A DNA stretch of 64,000 nucleotides from Delphinapterus leucas (Eukaryota > Chordata > Mammalia > Artiodactyla > Monodontidae). Shown piece after piece: positions 10,325-21,932 of the stretch. Position 1 is the first letter of the stretch, and each line of letters begins with the position of its first letter. The position numbers were made by a program, and so were the translations under genes. Location of the stretch: positions 17,437,407 to 17,501,406 of the forward strand of contig NW_022098001.1 in assembly GCF_002288925.2 (NCBI RefSeq), read 5' to 3'. The notes below the pieces were generated by a model that was not told where the DNA came from, did no database searches, and saw only the letters and a list, made by a program, of their open reading frames with translations.

Positions 10325-13300
10325 ATGACAATAAGTACATATGTACAAGTAATTACTTTAAATGTGAAAAGGATAAATTCTCCAATCAAAAGACATATAA
10401 TTATAAAAACAAGACCCACATTATATACTCCCTACAAAAGAATAATTTCATATCTAAAGACACACAGACTGAAAGTGAGGGGATGGGAAAAGGCATCCAT
10501 GAAAATGAAAACAAAAAGAAAGCCAGGGAGGCAATACTTATATAAGACAAAATAGACTCTAAAACAAAGACTATTAACAAGAGACAAAGAAAGACATTAC
10601 ATAATGATCAAGGGATTGATCCAAGAAGAAGATATAACAGTTGTAAAAATATATGCACCCAACACAGAAGCACCTAAATTCATAAAGCAAATATTAACAA
10701 ACATAAAGGAGGTAACTGACAATAACACAATAACAGTAGGGAACTTTAACACCACACTTACATCAATGGACAGATCATCCAGACAGAAAATTAATAAGGA
10801 AACACTCTTTTTAAAAGAAACATTGGGCTTCACTGGTGGCACAGTGGTTGAGAATCTGCCTGCCAATGCAGGGGATACGGGTTTGAGCCCTGGTCTGGGA
10901 AGATCCCACATGCCGCAGAGCAACTGGGCCTGTGAGCCACAACTACTGAGCCTGTGCGTCTGGAGCCTGTGCTCCACAACAAGAGAGGCTGCGACAGTGA
11001 GAGGCCCACACACTGCAATGAAGAGTGGCCCCCGCTTGCCACAACTAGAGAAAGTCCTTGCACAGAAACGAAGACCCAACACAGCCAAAAATAAATTTAT
11101 TTTAAAAAAATTAAGCCATAAGGACTTAATAGGTATATCTAGAACATTCCATGCAAAGCAGCAGAATACACATTCCTTTCAAGTGCATATGGAGCAGTCT
11201 CCAGTATAGATCATATGCTAGGCCACAAAACAAGTATCAGTAAATTTAAGAAGATTGAAATCATATCAAGCATCTTTTCCAACCACAGCAGTATGAGACT
11301 AGAAATCAACTACTAGAAAAAACTGCAAAACAATAGAAACACTAGATGCTAAACAGTATGCTACTAAGCAACCAATGGATCACTGAAGAAATCAGAGGAA
11401 ATCAAAAAAAGACGTGGAGACAAATAAAAACATAAAGATCCAAAATCTATGGGATGCAACAAATGTAGTTCTAATAGGGAAGTTTATATCAAAATAAGCC
11501 TACCTCAGGAAACAAGAAAAATTTTAAATGAACAATCTAAACTTACACCTAAAATAACTAGAAGAAGAACAAATAAAACCCAAAGTTAGTAGAAGGAAAG
11601 AAATAATAAAGATTAGAGCAGAAATAAATATAGAGACTTTATAACCAATAGAAAAGATCAATGAAACTAAGAGCTGGTTCTTTGAAAATATAAACAAAAT
11701 TGATAAACCTTTAGCCAGACACATTAAGAAAAAAAGAGAGAGGCCCCAAATCAATAAAATCATAAATGAAGGAAGATAAGTTACAGCCAACACCACATAC
11801 ATACAAAGGAATATGAGATTACTGTGAACAATTACATGCCAATAAAATGGACAAATTAGAAGAAATGACAAATTTCTAGAAATATACAATTTCACAAGAC
11901 TGTATCAGGAAGAAATAGAAACTATGAACAATCAAATTACCAGTAAAGAAATTGATGCAGTAAAAAACAACCACAATAACAACAACAACAAAAAATCAAC
12001 AAACAAAAATCTAGGACCAGACGGCTTCACAGGTAAATTCTATCAGATATTTTAAGAACAGTTAATATCTATCCTTTTCAAACTATAACAAAGTATTGCA
12101 GAGGAAGGAATGCTTCTGAACTCATTCTATGAGGCCAACATCACCCAGATAACAAAACAAGATGAAGATATCAAACACAAAAATTACAGGCAAATATCAC
12201 AGATGAATAATAATGCAAAAATCCTCAACAAAATATTAGCAGACCAGTTTCAACAATACATTAAAAGTAATGTACACCTTGATCAAGCGAGATTTATCCC
12301 AGGGATGCAAGGATGGTTCAATATCCACAAACCAATCGATGTGATCACATTAACAAAATGAAGGATAAAAATTGTATTATCATATCAATAGATGGAGAGA
12401 AAGCGTTTGACATAATCCAATATCCACTCACAGTAAAAACTCTCAACAAAGTTGGTATAGAGGGAAAAAATCTTAACATAATAAAGGTCATATATGACAA
12501 GCCTAGAGCTAACATCATATTCAATGCTGAAATGATGAAAGAATTTGCTCTAAGATCAGGAACATGACAAGGATGTTCACTCTTGCCACTTCCATTCAAC
12601 ATAGTATTGCAAGTCCTAGCCACAGCAATCAAACAAGACAAGAAATAAAATAAATCCAAATTGGAAACAACAAAGTCTAACTTTCGCTGTTTGCAGATGA
12701 CATGATACAATACATAGAAAGTTCTAAAGACATTATCAAAAAATTACTAGACCTCATCAATGAGTTCAGTAAGGTGGCAGGATACAAAGTTAACATACAG
12801 AAATGTGTTGCATTTCTATCCATTAACAATAAACTATCAGAAAGAGAAATTAAGAAAACAATTCCATTCACAATTACATCAAAAAGAATAAAATACTTGG
12901 GAATAAATCTAACTAGGATTTAAAAGACCTGTACTCAGAAAACTATAAGACACTGATGAAAGAAATTGAAGACAGCACAAACAAACAGAAGACACACTAT
13001 GCTCATGGCTTGAAACAAGTAATATTGTTAAAATGACCATACTACCCAAGTCTATCTACAGATTCAATGCAATCATTATCAAAATATCCCTGGCATTTTT
13101 CACAGAACTAGAACAAATGATTCTAAAATTTGTATGGAACCACCAAAGATCCTGAATAGCCAAAAAATCTTAATAAAGAAGAAAAAAATCCAGGTGATAT
13201 CTCACTCCATGATTTCAAACTATACCACAAAGCTACAAAAAAGGTAATCAAAACATTATGGTACTGGCACAAAAACAGAAACACAGATCAACAGAACTGA

Positions 13301-14405
13301 ATAAAGAACCCAGAAACAGACCCATAGTTATATGGGTAATTAACATATGACAAATGATGCAAGAATATACAATGGGAAAAAGATAACATTTTCCATAAAT
13401 GATCTTGAGAAAACTGGTCAGCTACATGTAAGAGAACTACACTGGACTAATTTCTCACACCATATACGAAAATAAGCTAAAAATGGATTAAAAACCCAAA
13501 ACTATACACCTCCTAGAAGAAAACATAGGCCGTACACTCTTTGACATAGGTCTTAGCAATGTTATTCTGGATCTGTCTCCTCAGGCAAATGAAATGAAAG
13601 AAAAAATAAACAAATAGGATTACAACAACCTTTTTAGCTTTTGCATAGCAAAAGAAACTATCACCAAACCAAAAAGCAACTTACTGAATGGGTGGAGATA
13701 TCTGATAAGGTTAATATCCAAAATATACAATGAACTCATACAATTCAACATCAAAAATACAAACAACCCAATTAAAAAATAGGCAGAAGACATGAATTGA
13801 CATTTTTCCAAAGAAAACCCGCAGTTGGACAACAGACATATGAAAAGATGCTCAACATCACTACTCATCAGGGAAATGCAAATGAAAACCACAATGAGAT
13901 ATCATCTCACATCTGTCAAAATTGCTGTTATCAAAAAGACAACAAATAAGAAGTGCTGGTGAGAATGTGGAGAAAAGTGCATTCTCATATACTGTTGGTG
14001 AGAATGTAAAATGGTGCTCCCACAATGGAAAACAGTATGCAGGTTCCTCAAAACATTGCAAACAGAACTGTCATATGATACAGCAAATCCACTCCTGGGT
14101 ATTCATCTGAAGAAAACAGATAATTCAAAAATCTTAATCGGAAAAGAAGTATGCACCGCTATGTTCATTGTAGTATTTTTTACACTAGCCAAGATATGGA
14201 AGCCACCAAGGGTTGACACTGATAGATGAATGGATAAAGAAGATGTTGTATATATATACAATGTATACATGATGGAATATTTTTCAAATATAAAAATGAA
14301 TGAAATCTTGCCATTTGTGATAAATGGATGGACTTTAGGGTATTATGCTAAGTGAAATAAGTCAGAGAAAAACAAATATTATATGATTTAACTTTTCTGT
14401 GGAAT
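10325..14405 (+). pseudogene. L1-A ORF2 relic (endonuclease/reverse transcriptase)
   Basis: ORF2p nicks target DNA and reverse-transcribes L1 RNA. The relic opens with an ATG at 10325. The endonuclease part runs to about 11,300 (a frame there reads IYAPNTEAP), and the RT lies at 12,000-12,950. The RT catalytic text 'gtttgcagatgacatgatac' (F-A-D-D) survives at nucleotide level near 12,690. The Cys-rich C-terminal domain follows near 13,950-14,100, ending about 14,405. The frame is broken many times; fragments of 60-84 codons remain. A CHR SINE is inserted at 10825-11103. Confidence 0.8.
10825..11103 (+). mobile_element. CHR-1-type SINE in L1-A ORF2
   Basis: It starts 'gggcttcactggtggcacag', has a B-box-like 'gggtttgagccctggtctgg' and the long CHR tail ('cacaactactgagcctgtgc', 'caacgaagacccaacacagcc'-like), and ends in a TAAAT-type A-rich tail. 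Imperfect flanking repeats 'aaaagaaacatt' (10813-10824) and 'aaaaaaatt' (11104-11112) look like a worn TSD. An open frame of 201 codons (10604-11209) crosses it. It is in the same orientation as the host L1. Confidence 0.9.
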
Positions 14406-14750
14406 TTCAAAAACAAAACAAATGAACAAATACAACTAAATAGAAACAGTCATAGGTACAAAGAACAAACAAGTAGTTGCCAGAGCAGAGGGGGTAGAAG
14501 GGGGAAGGAAAGAAATAGGTAAAAGAGATTGAAAGGTACAAACTTTCAGTTACAAAATAAATGAGTCACAGGTATTAAATTTACTGTGTGGGGAATATAG
14601 TCAATAATAATGTAATACGTTTATATGGGAAAAGATGACAACTACACTTATCATGTTTATCATTTTGAAATGTATAGAATTACTGAATCACTATGTTGTA
14701 TACCAGGAACTAATATAGTGCTGCAGGTCAACTATACTTCAAACACAAAC

Positions 14751-15140
14751 AAACAAATAAACTCATAGAAAAAGACATCAGATTTTTTGTTACCAGAGGC
14801 AGAGGGTTGGGGGAGGGAGAATTAGTTGAAGGTATTTCAAAGGTACAAATTTCCAGTTATAAGATAAATAAATAGTAAAGATGTAAGGTATAACATGATA
14901 AAGATAATTAACAATGCTATATGTTAAAAATGAAAGTTGTTAAGAGAGTGATACTTAGGCTTTCACATCAAAAGGAAAAATATCTTTCTTTAATGTTATA
15001 TCTATACGAGAGCTGGATGTTCACTAAATCTATTGTGATAATTATTTCGTGATGTATGTAAGTTAAATCATTATGTTGTATACCTTAAGCTTATATGGTG
15101 CTGTATGTCAATTTTATCTTAATAACTCTGGAAAAAAATT
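14751..15140 (+). mobile_element. Second old L1 3' UTR, stacked behind L1-A
   Basis: It restarts L1 3'-UTR sequence ('gttaccagaggcagagggtt', 'atgttgtataccttaagctt', 'gctgtatgtcaattttatct') right after the L1-A tail and ends in an A run at about 15,137. It repeats the same 3' UTR landmarks seen at 14,460-14,740, so it is a separate insertion or a duplicated tail, not a continuation. Confidence 0.7.
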
Positions 15141-15599
15141 CTAGAAAAGTCAAAACTATAGTGGCGATAGGTCAATCTGTGATAGCTAGGTGTTGGTGCT
15201 AAAAGGGGGAGACTAATTGCAGAGGAGCATGATGAAACTTTGTGGGTGAAAGAACTATTCTATATCAGAGATCAGTAAACTTCTATAAAGTTCCAAATAA
15301 TAAGTATTTTAACTTTTGCTGGTCACATAGTCTCTGTTGCTTCTACACAACTCTGTCATTGTAGTGCAGGAACAGCCACAGACAATACATAAATAAAAGG
15401 GTGTGGCTGTGTTCAAATAAAATGCTATTTGTAAAAATAGGCAGCAGGCTGGATGTGGCTTGTGAGCTGTAGTTTGCTGACCTGTTTTATATCATTAGCA
15501 TTGTAGCTACACAACTATATCTGTTTGTCCAAATTTTCAAATTCTTATCTTAAGATTGGTGAAATTTTACCTAAATTATACCTCAGTAAAGCTGTTTTT
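15141..15599 (+). mobile_element. Third old L1 3' end, split by a hAT element
   Basis: The sequences 'gggggagactaattgcagag' and 'gtgaaagaactattctatatc' are followed, after the hAT element, by 'gtagctacacaactatatct', 'ggtgaaattttacctaaatt' and 'atacctcagtaaagctg'. This is the standard order of an L1M-type 3' UTR. The left part stops and the right part restarts at an 8-bp duplication around the inserted DNA transposon. Confidence 0.7.
15268..15486. mobile_element. hAT-type non-autonomous DNA transposon
   Basis: Termini 'agatcagtaaactt' and 'agtttgctgacct' form imperfect inverted repeats. The interior has 'gctggtcacatagtctctgt' and 'gtggctgtgttcaaataaaa', a common mammalian MER/Charlie-like sequence. 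It is flanked by an 8-bp duplication, 'ctatatca' (15260-15267) and 'ttatatca' (15487-15494), the size expected for hAT transposases. It has no coding capacity. Confidence 0.75.
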
Positions 15600-15917
15600 G
15601 TTTTTGTTTGTTTGTTTACATCTCTCTAGGCTGTGAGTTGTGGCGAGAGGGGGTTGCTCTTCGTTACAGTGCACAGGCTTCTTATCGTGGTGGCTTCTCC
15701 TGTTGCAGAACACAGGCTCTAGGCTCACAGACTTCAGAAGTTGTGGCATTCAGGATCAGTTGTTGTGGCTCACGGGCTCTAGAGTGCAGGCTCAGTAGTT
15801 GTGGTGCACGGGCTTATTTGCCCCTCGGCATGTGGGATCTTCCTGGACCAGGGCTCGCACCTGTGTCCCCTGCATTGGCAGGTGGATTCTTAACAACTGT
15901 GCCATGAGGGAAGTCTC
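15600..15917 (-). mobile_element. CHR-1-type SINE with perfect TSD
   Basis: The minus strand reads from 'cttccctcatggcacagttg' through a B-box-like 'gggacacaggtgcgagccct' and the long CHR tail to an A-rich (AAAC)n end. A perfect 12-bp TSD 'aaagctgttttt' flanks it at 15588-15599 and 15918-15929, inside the end of the old L1 3' UTR. The intact TSD marks it as younger than the surrounding L1 tails. Confidence 0.95.
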
Positions 15918-15976
15918 AAAGCTGTTTTTTTAAGTGAAAAAATCATATTGTCTGCAAAGAAAGAAAGCAAGGATTT

Positions 15977-16575
15977 TTAGTAAACTTAAAGTTATAGATT
16001 CTGTGTGGTCATTTTGGACCTTCGTTCCAGTAGATCAGCAAATAGATTAAAGAACCCTGATTATTAGGGACCCTATCAGCTGCCTCTAATAATGGCAGCA
16101 CGGTGCAGTATGTCTGGAACTCAGGAGATTCACTGGGGCATTTCTTGCTACTTCCGTATTCAGTACAAACCATAAATGGGTAATTGCAGCAACAGTGACC
16201 TGACAAGGGCCTGACAACTAGGGACACAGACTCCTCAGGTGTAAAGGTCTAGACTACCTCACCAGAGAAGTGACCAAGACAAGCAGAAGTGCAGGCTAAG
16301 GGAGAAAGAATATAGAAGCGGTAGTGGAAAGGGACCAATTGTAACCACATGCACTGCAATTTAGCCCACTAAACCTTCTGGGGTTTCTTTGCTTGTTTTT
16401 GTTTTAGAATTGTGATAAGCTATCAGTTTGAGCAAGCAGATACCAGGAGTGGACTGAGCAGGTAAGTTTGTGCTTCACTCATACCCCTTGGATCTCACCA
16501 CTCTGGTGTGCACCAGCCCACTTCCAATCACCAGTATCTTCATTTCTGTGCCTAAAGACCTTTCAGGCTTCTCCC
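15977..16575 (+). mobile_element. ERVL-type provirus relic, part 2
   Basis: It resumes ERVL-like internal sequence: 'tggtcattttggaccttcgt', 'agattcactggggcatttct' and 'aaatgggtaattgcagcaac' appear in the order expected just downstream of the integrase part at 3.8-5.2 kb. It continues toward the 3' end or LTR by about 16,575. Stops throughout; no function. The same strand and the directly following content suggest that it and part 1 are halves of one provirus, pushed apart by the L1, SINE and DNA-transposon insertions between them. The exact 3' boundary is uncertain. Confidence 0.55.
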
Positions 16576-16579
16576 AGAA

Positions 16580-16797
16580 CTGTATTATATACTTGAAAGT
16601 TGTTAGGAGAGTAGAGTTTTAATGTTCTCACAGTTATATCAACAACAAAATGGTAATTATGTGAGGTGAAGGGGGTGTTAACTAACCTTACTGTGGAAAA
16701 CAGTTCACAATATGCATGTGTATAAAATCATCACAGTGTACACCTTATACTTACACAGTGTCAAGTCAATTATATTTCAGTAAAGCTGGGAAAAAAT
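16580..16797 (+). mobile_element. Old L1 3' UTR fragment
   Basis: The blocks 'cttgaaagttgttaggagag', 'gtggaaaacagttcacaata', 'catcacagtgtacaccttat' and 'caattatatttcagtaaagc' end in an A run near 16,795. This is the usual L1M 3' end, inserted next to the ERVL remnant. Confidence 0.7.
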
Positions 16798-16850
16798 GAT
16801 TGGAGGGAGTTGGTGTGTCAGTGATCTTTACCCATTGGGTGATATATATG

Positions 16851-16936
16851 GAGGAAAAGGGGAGGAAGTGGGGAAGAGAGAGGGAGAAGAAGAGGGAGAG
16901 GGGGAGAGAAGGAGAGAGAGAGAGAGAGGGAGAGAG
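16851..16936. repeat. GA-rich low-complexity tract
   Basis: Purine-only GA/GGA repeats, including nine or so consecutive GA units, on the plus strand. The 65-aa frame over it (E/R/G only) is a composition artefact. Confidence 0.9.
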
Positions 16937-17372
16937 ATTTTAAGGAGTTGGTTCATTGGTTCATGTAGGAGCTGGCAAGTGTGTTGTTTATAATATAGAC
17001 CATCAGGCTGGAAATTTAAAATATTGCAGGTGAGTTGTTACTGCTATCTTGAGTTGATATTGCAGTCTTGAGTCCAAAATCTGCAAGGCAGGCCAGCAGG
17101 CTAGAAATTTGGGCAGGGTTTTTGTATCACACTCTTGGGGCAGAACTCTGTCTTCTTCAGGAAACCTCAGTCTCTGCTCTTAAGGCCTTCAACTGATTGG
17201 ATGAGGCTCATGAACATTTTGTAGGGCAATCTGCTTTACTGAAAGTCTACTGATTGTAAATGTTAACCACATCTACTTTCACAGTAACATCTTGACTAAT
17301 GTTTGACCAAATGACTGGACAGCATAGCCTAGACAAGATGACACATAAAATTAGCCATCCCATGTGGCTTGT
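16937..17372 (-). mobile_element. Old MaLR-like LTR relic
   Basis: It contains 'gagtccaaaatctgcaaggc', 'ccttcaactgattggatgag', 'gcaatctgctttactgaaag', 'tgtttgaccaaatgactgga' and ends 'gacacataaaattagccatc'. This block order is familiar from a widespread old mammalian LTR, here in reverse. The GA tract just upstream may be an expanded part of it. Subfamily not assigned. Confidence 0.5.
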
Positions 17373-18349
17373 GTTTTATGCTGTTTGACAGCATTTTCTC
17401 ATGAAATGTAGCCTTTGTTGCCCATATGGTGACTTAACACAACCTTTATTGGCTTCCTTCTTTTCTGTTTGTCACTATATTACTCCAATACCTCCAAAAG
17501 AATCTATGTGCTTTTGAATACTTGGAAGAGTATTTTATTATTAAATTTTGAAATATTTATACAAATCAAATCTTCTGTAGTAGATAAATTAGATAAATAA
17601 ATAGATAATTTTTTGGATATTTCTTACAAACTATCATAGGTTTCAAATATTATTATGAATGCCATTGTATAGGGAGCTGAAGAGTCCTACAGACTCAGAG
17701 AATAAGAGAGGCTCACTGAGGTTTGCAGTCAAGGGGAGGTGGAGAGGAGAATATGGAGAACCACACTTCTGATCACATGCAGAGGTCCAGGATCCCTCGT
17801 ATGAACCTGGGGAAGAAGTTTAAAAACTGGAAAACACTTTGATGTGGCTTTTGAAGGAACCCAGCCAGCAAATTGGCAACAGCACAGTGGCACTCCCTGC
17901 AATTCCTTGTCATTGCAGGGCTGGTGTTGACAGTGATGCTGCAGGCTGTGTTGATGCTATCTTGAGACATATAACAAAATCTTTATTTGTCTTGCTATCC
18001 TGGGGACGGAAGGCAAGCTACTGAGGTATCACCTCATTTTAACTGCCTTTTCTTTTATCCCAAAACTAGGGGACTGAGGGTGGGATACTGGAAGGAGAGG
18101 CAAATGCTGTAAACTAATTGATTTATGTTAAAGCCATTTAAAAATTTTATATGTCTAAATGCATGAATAAGCATGAGAGAACTCAGGGCTTTCGAAATCA
18201 AGGTAAACAAATAGATTAAGGAGTTAATGAAGTTAGATCTTCCTTTTTTCTCTTATCTCAATTTGGTAACCAAAGTCAAGAGACGTTAAATGTTATAGAC
18301 CTTGGATAAATGGATAACACTTATATAAGATTTTACTTTCCTAGGTGTA
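17373..18349. other. No gene or repeat recognised
   Basis: Single-copy-looking AT-rich sequence. A GC-richer part at about 17,680-18,010 carries short open frames on both strands (60-65 codons) without a family signature. I found no splice-flanked exon I could defend. Confidence 0.4.
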
Positions 18350-18556
18350 GAAAAATAACATTTATTTTACACGAATTAAATACCGCACATAGTGGTAAAC
18401 TAAAGATGTTACAACTGTTGTCTCAGTTGAGCTTCTCAGTAGTCCTATTATATATGTACTATTTTATACCCAATTTACAGAAGAGAAAACTGACACAGAG
18501 AGATCAAGTAAATGTCACATTATGTAATCGGAACAGGCAGATTTGGAACTCAAATT
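18350..18556 (+). mobile_element. MIR SINE relic
   Basis: The core-like 'acccaatttacagaagagaa', then 'aactgacacagagagatcaa', 'gtaaatgtcac' and 'cagatttggaactcaaat' follow the MIR order (T-T-T-A-C-A-G, A-A-A-C-T-G, then A-A-G-T-A-A). It is diverged, as expected for this ancient family. Confidence 0.7.
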
Positions 18557-19677
18557 GTCCTCCTCCAAAGTTTTAAATTTATTAGGAAATTATGCATAAT
18601 TGAATGAAAGTATTATATAGTTACTGGTAATCCATTGGTTAAATATGAACGACTTCTTAGCAGGGTTTAACTTGGGCATTGGAAACAGTTTAGCTCTCAT
18701 TGTCAAGAGTTTTTCTTTGAGAGTAAACCTATAAATCTCTTATGTTGAACATTTTAAACCAAAGCCCTCCTTTCACATGCACAATAGCACAAATATACAG
18801 TGACACTGATATTTTCATATCAAAATATTTGATATTTTGCTTCTACCTCATCTTAAGGAACATATCATGATAAGGGGTAAATGAAGAAGCTGAACAACTT
18901 TTCTTAGACCTAATGGGAATCCATAGTGGGCCCTTTATAAGCAGACACCACTGCTTGGCGTCAGCCTCAGCTAGGTTACATTAAATATTTTTAATATTGC
19001 ATTATCTGTGATCCTCAGCAATTAAGAGACTCTCAATTTTATAAAAGGAAACAAAAATAATGAACAATAGATTTAGCCAGATACTTTCATACAGAAAATA
19101 ATGTTCTCTTTTCCCAAAAGTTCTGTGTGTCTATGATAGAGAATTGTCCTGAGCCAGCTTGGGAAAGCTCAGAGAGTCTCACGGCCTTTAGCTCCGTCCC
19201 TTACTTCCTGACAGCTAGGAAGTGCAGGCCAGTTGTTTCACTTTAGTGCTTGGTTTGTCCCATATTTGTTTTTGCATCTCTGAGACAGTGACTACAGAGG
19301 CTGTCGGAGGGAATGTCAAGTTGTTAATGCTTTTATTTCAGCCTACATCAAAAGATGTTTTCCAATGTCTAATCATTGTCAACCATTTAATGTGGATATA
19401 ATTCAATTAAGAGCACTTTATTTCCCTATGAAAATAACTAAGAACACCATTCTGTTGTGGTGGACATCTTATTATACACAGTGCAAAGGAAGTCTAGGAA
19501 ATTGTTGTGTTGGCCACCAGGAAATGGAGAAGAAACTATCAAACGTTCAGCAAAATAATCACTGGCTGGGGCAAAAAGCTGATTTGGTCTGACCCCATCT
19601 TAAATCAGTGGTAGTATGTACCATCAGAGACACAAGTGATCTCCCAAAACTTCCAAGCATTAATAAAATCTCTTTAC
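18557..19677. other. No gene or repeat recognised
   Basis: Unique-looking sequence up to the left TSD of L1-B. A GC-richer stretch near 19,150-19,320 has no recognisable exon or motif. Short frames such as 19,365-19,592 look like chance. Confidence 0.4.
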
Positions 19678-19764
19678 ACTTATATAATTATTTTTATATA
19701 TTTATTGGAGTATGATTGCTTTACAATGTTGTGTTAGTTTCTGCTGTACAACAAAGTGAATCAG

Positions 19765-19765
<1 letters not shown>

Positions 19766-19796
<31 letters not shown>
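19766..19796. repeat. (TA)n microsatellite in the L1-B 3' UTR
   Basis: About 15 TA units at the place where other L1 copies here have 'tatacatatacatatgttcc'-like text. It probably expanded from that seed. Confidence 0.9.
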
Positions 19797-19799
<3 letters not shown>

Positions 19800-20106
19800 C
19801 ATATCCCCTCCTTCTTGAACCTCCCTCGTACTCTCCCTATCCCACCCCTCTAGGTTGTCACAAAGCACCGAGCTGATCTCCCTGTGCTATGCAGCAGCTT
19901 CCCACTAGCCATCCATTTTACCTTTGATAGGGTATATATGTCAGTGTTACTCTCTCACTTCACCCCAGCTTCCCCTCCCCTCCCCCACTGTGTCCTCAGG
20001 TCCATCCTCTGCATCTTTGTCTTTATTCCTGGACTGCCACTAGATCATCAGTACCATTATTTTAGATACCATATATATACATTAGCATATGGTGTTTGTT
20101 TTTCTC

Positions 20107-21922
20107 TTACTGACATACTTCGCTCTGTATGAGAGACACTATATCCATCCACCTCATTACAAATAACTCAATTTTGTTCCTTTTTAAGGCTGAGTAATAT
20201 TCCATTGTATATATGTGCCACATCTTCTTTATCCATTCATCTGCTGATGGACATTTAGATTGCTTCAATGTCTTGGCTATTGTAAATAGTGCTGAAGGGA
20301 ACATTGTGGTACATGTATCTTTTTGAATTATGGTTTTCTCAGAGTATATGCCCAGTAGTGGGATTGCTGGGTCATATGGTAGTTCTATTTTTAGTTTTTC
20401 AAGAAACCTCCATACTGTTCTCCATAGTGGCTGTATAAATTTACATGCCCACCAAAAGTGCAGGACGGTTCCCTTTTCTCCACACCCCTCCAGCATTTAT
20501 TGTTTCTCGATTTTTTGATGATGGCCATTCTGACCAGTGTGAGGTGATACCTCATTGTAGTTTTGATTTGTATTTCTCTAATGATTAGTGATGTTGAGCA
20601 TCTTTTCACGTGCTTGATGGCAATCTGTATATCTTCTTTGGAGAATGTCTATTTAGGTCTTCTGGCCATTTTTGGATTGAGCTGTTTGTTTTTTTGATAT
20701 TGAACTGCATGAGCTGCCTGTATATTTTGGAGATTAATCCTATGTAAGTTGCTTCATTTGCAAATATTTTCTCCCATCCTGAGGTTTGCTTTTCATCTTG
20801 TTTATGGTTTGCTTTGCTGTGCAAAAGCTTGTAAATTTCATTAGGTCCCATTTGTTTATTTTTGTTTTTATTTCAATTACTTGAGGAGGTAGGTCAAAAA
20901 AGATCTTGCTATGATTTATGTCATAGAGTGTTCTGCCTATGTTTTCCTCTAAGAGTTTTTTAGTGTCTGGCCTTAAATTTAGGTCTTTAATCCATTTTCA
21001 GTTTATTTTTGTGTATGGTGTTAGGAAGCATTCTAATTTTATTCTTTTACATGTAGCTGTCCAATTTTCCCAGCACCACTTACTGAAGTGGCTGTCTTTT
21101 CTCCATTGTATATTCTTGCCTTGTCTGTCAAAGATAAAGTGACCATACATGTGTGGGTTTATTTCGGGGCTTTCTATCCTTTGGTTATTCGGGGTCTTTT
21201 GTGATTCCATACAAATTGTAAACTTTTTTGGTTCCACTTCTGTGAAAAATACCATTGGTAATTTGATAGAGATTGCATCGAACCTGCAGATTGCTTTGGG
21301 GAGTACAGTCATTTTGAAAATGTTGAGTTTTCCAATCCAAGAACATGGTATATATCTCTCCAACTATTAGTATCGTCTTTGATTTTTTTCAATAGTGTCT
21401 TACAGTTTTCTGCATACAGGTCTTTTGCCTCCTTAGTTAGGTTTATTCCTAGGTATTTTATTTTTTTGTTGCAATGATAAATGGGAGTGTTTCCTTAATT
21501 TCTCTTTCTGATTTTTCTCTGTTAGTATATAGGAATGTAAGAGATTTCTGTGCATTAATTTTGTATCCTGCTAATTTACCAAATTCATTGGATAGCTTTA
21601 GTAGTTTTTTGGTAGAAACTTTAGGGTTTTCTATGTATAGTATCACGTCATCTGCAAACAGTGACAGTTTTACTTCTTTTCCAATTTGGATTCCTTTTAT
21701 TTCTTTTTCTTCTCTGATGGCCATGGCTAAAACTTCCAAAACTATGTTGAATAATTGTGGTGAGAGTGTCTTGTCTTGTTCGTGATCTTAGAGGAAATGC
21801 TTTCGGTTTTTCACCGTTGAGAATGATATTGGCTGTGGGTTTGTCATAAATGGCCTTTATTACGTTGAGGTAAGTTCCCTCAATGCCCAGTGTTTGGAGA
21901 GTTTCTATCATAAATGGGTGAT
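20107..21922 (-). pseudogene. L1-B ORF2 relic, 3' half (RT to C-terminus)
   Basis: This is the C-terminal part of ORF2p (reverse transcriptase and Cys-rich domain). Surviving frames are 21458-21739 (RT core, F-A-D-D), 20998-21363 (thumb-like region) and 20107-20496, which encodes the Cys-rich domain and ends early at a stop after QSEVCQ. The Cys-rich signature is damaged: WACKF replaces the WECE-type end. The 5' half continues at 29,857 beyond L1-C. Several frameshifts make it inactive. Confidence 0.85.
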
Positions 21923-21932
21923 GAAATTTGTT
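21923..21932. repeat. Left TSD-like copy flanking L1-C
   Basis: 'gaaatttgtt' here and 'gaatattttt' at 29847-29856 both align to the single L1-B target sequence. They are therefore read as a diverged target-site duplication around L1-C; the match is imperfect. Confidence 0.5.

Larger units (their letters stand above)
7535..14750 (+). mobile_element. L1-A: near full-length old L1
   Basis: It contains, in order, a GC-richer 5' UTR (to about 8990), an ORF1 relic, an inter-ORF stretch, an ORF2 relic and a 3' UTR ending in an A/C-rich tail near 14,750. A CHR SINE sits in the endonuclease part of ORF2. Stops and frameshifts scatter over both ORFs, so it is dead, and it is older than L1-B, -C, -E and -F. 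It directly abuts minus-strand L1-H on its left. No convincing TSD is visible, as expected at this divergence. Confidence 0.8.

Noticed and set aside
16796..16993. 65-codon E/R/G-rich frame
   Set aside because: Product of the GA-rich tract.
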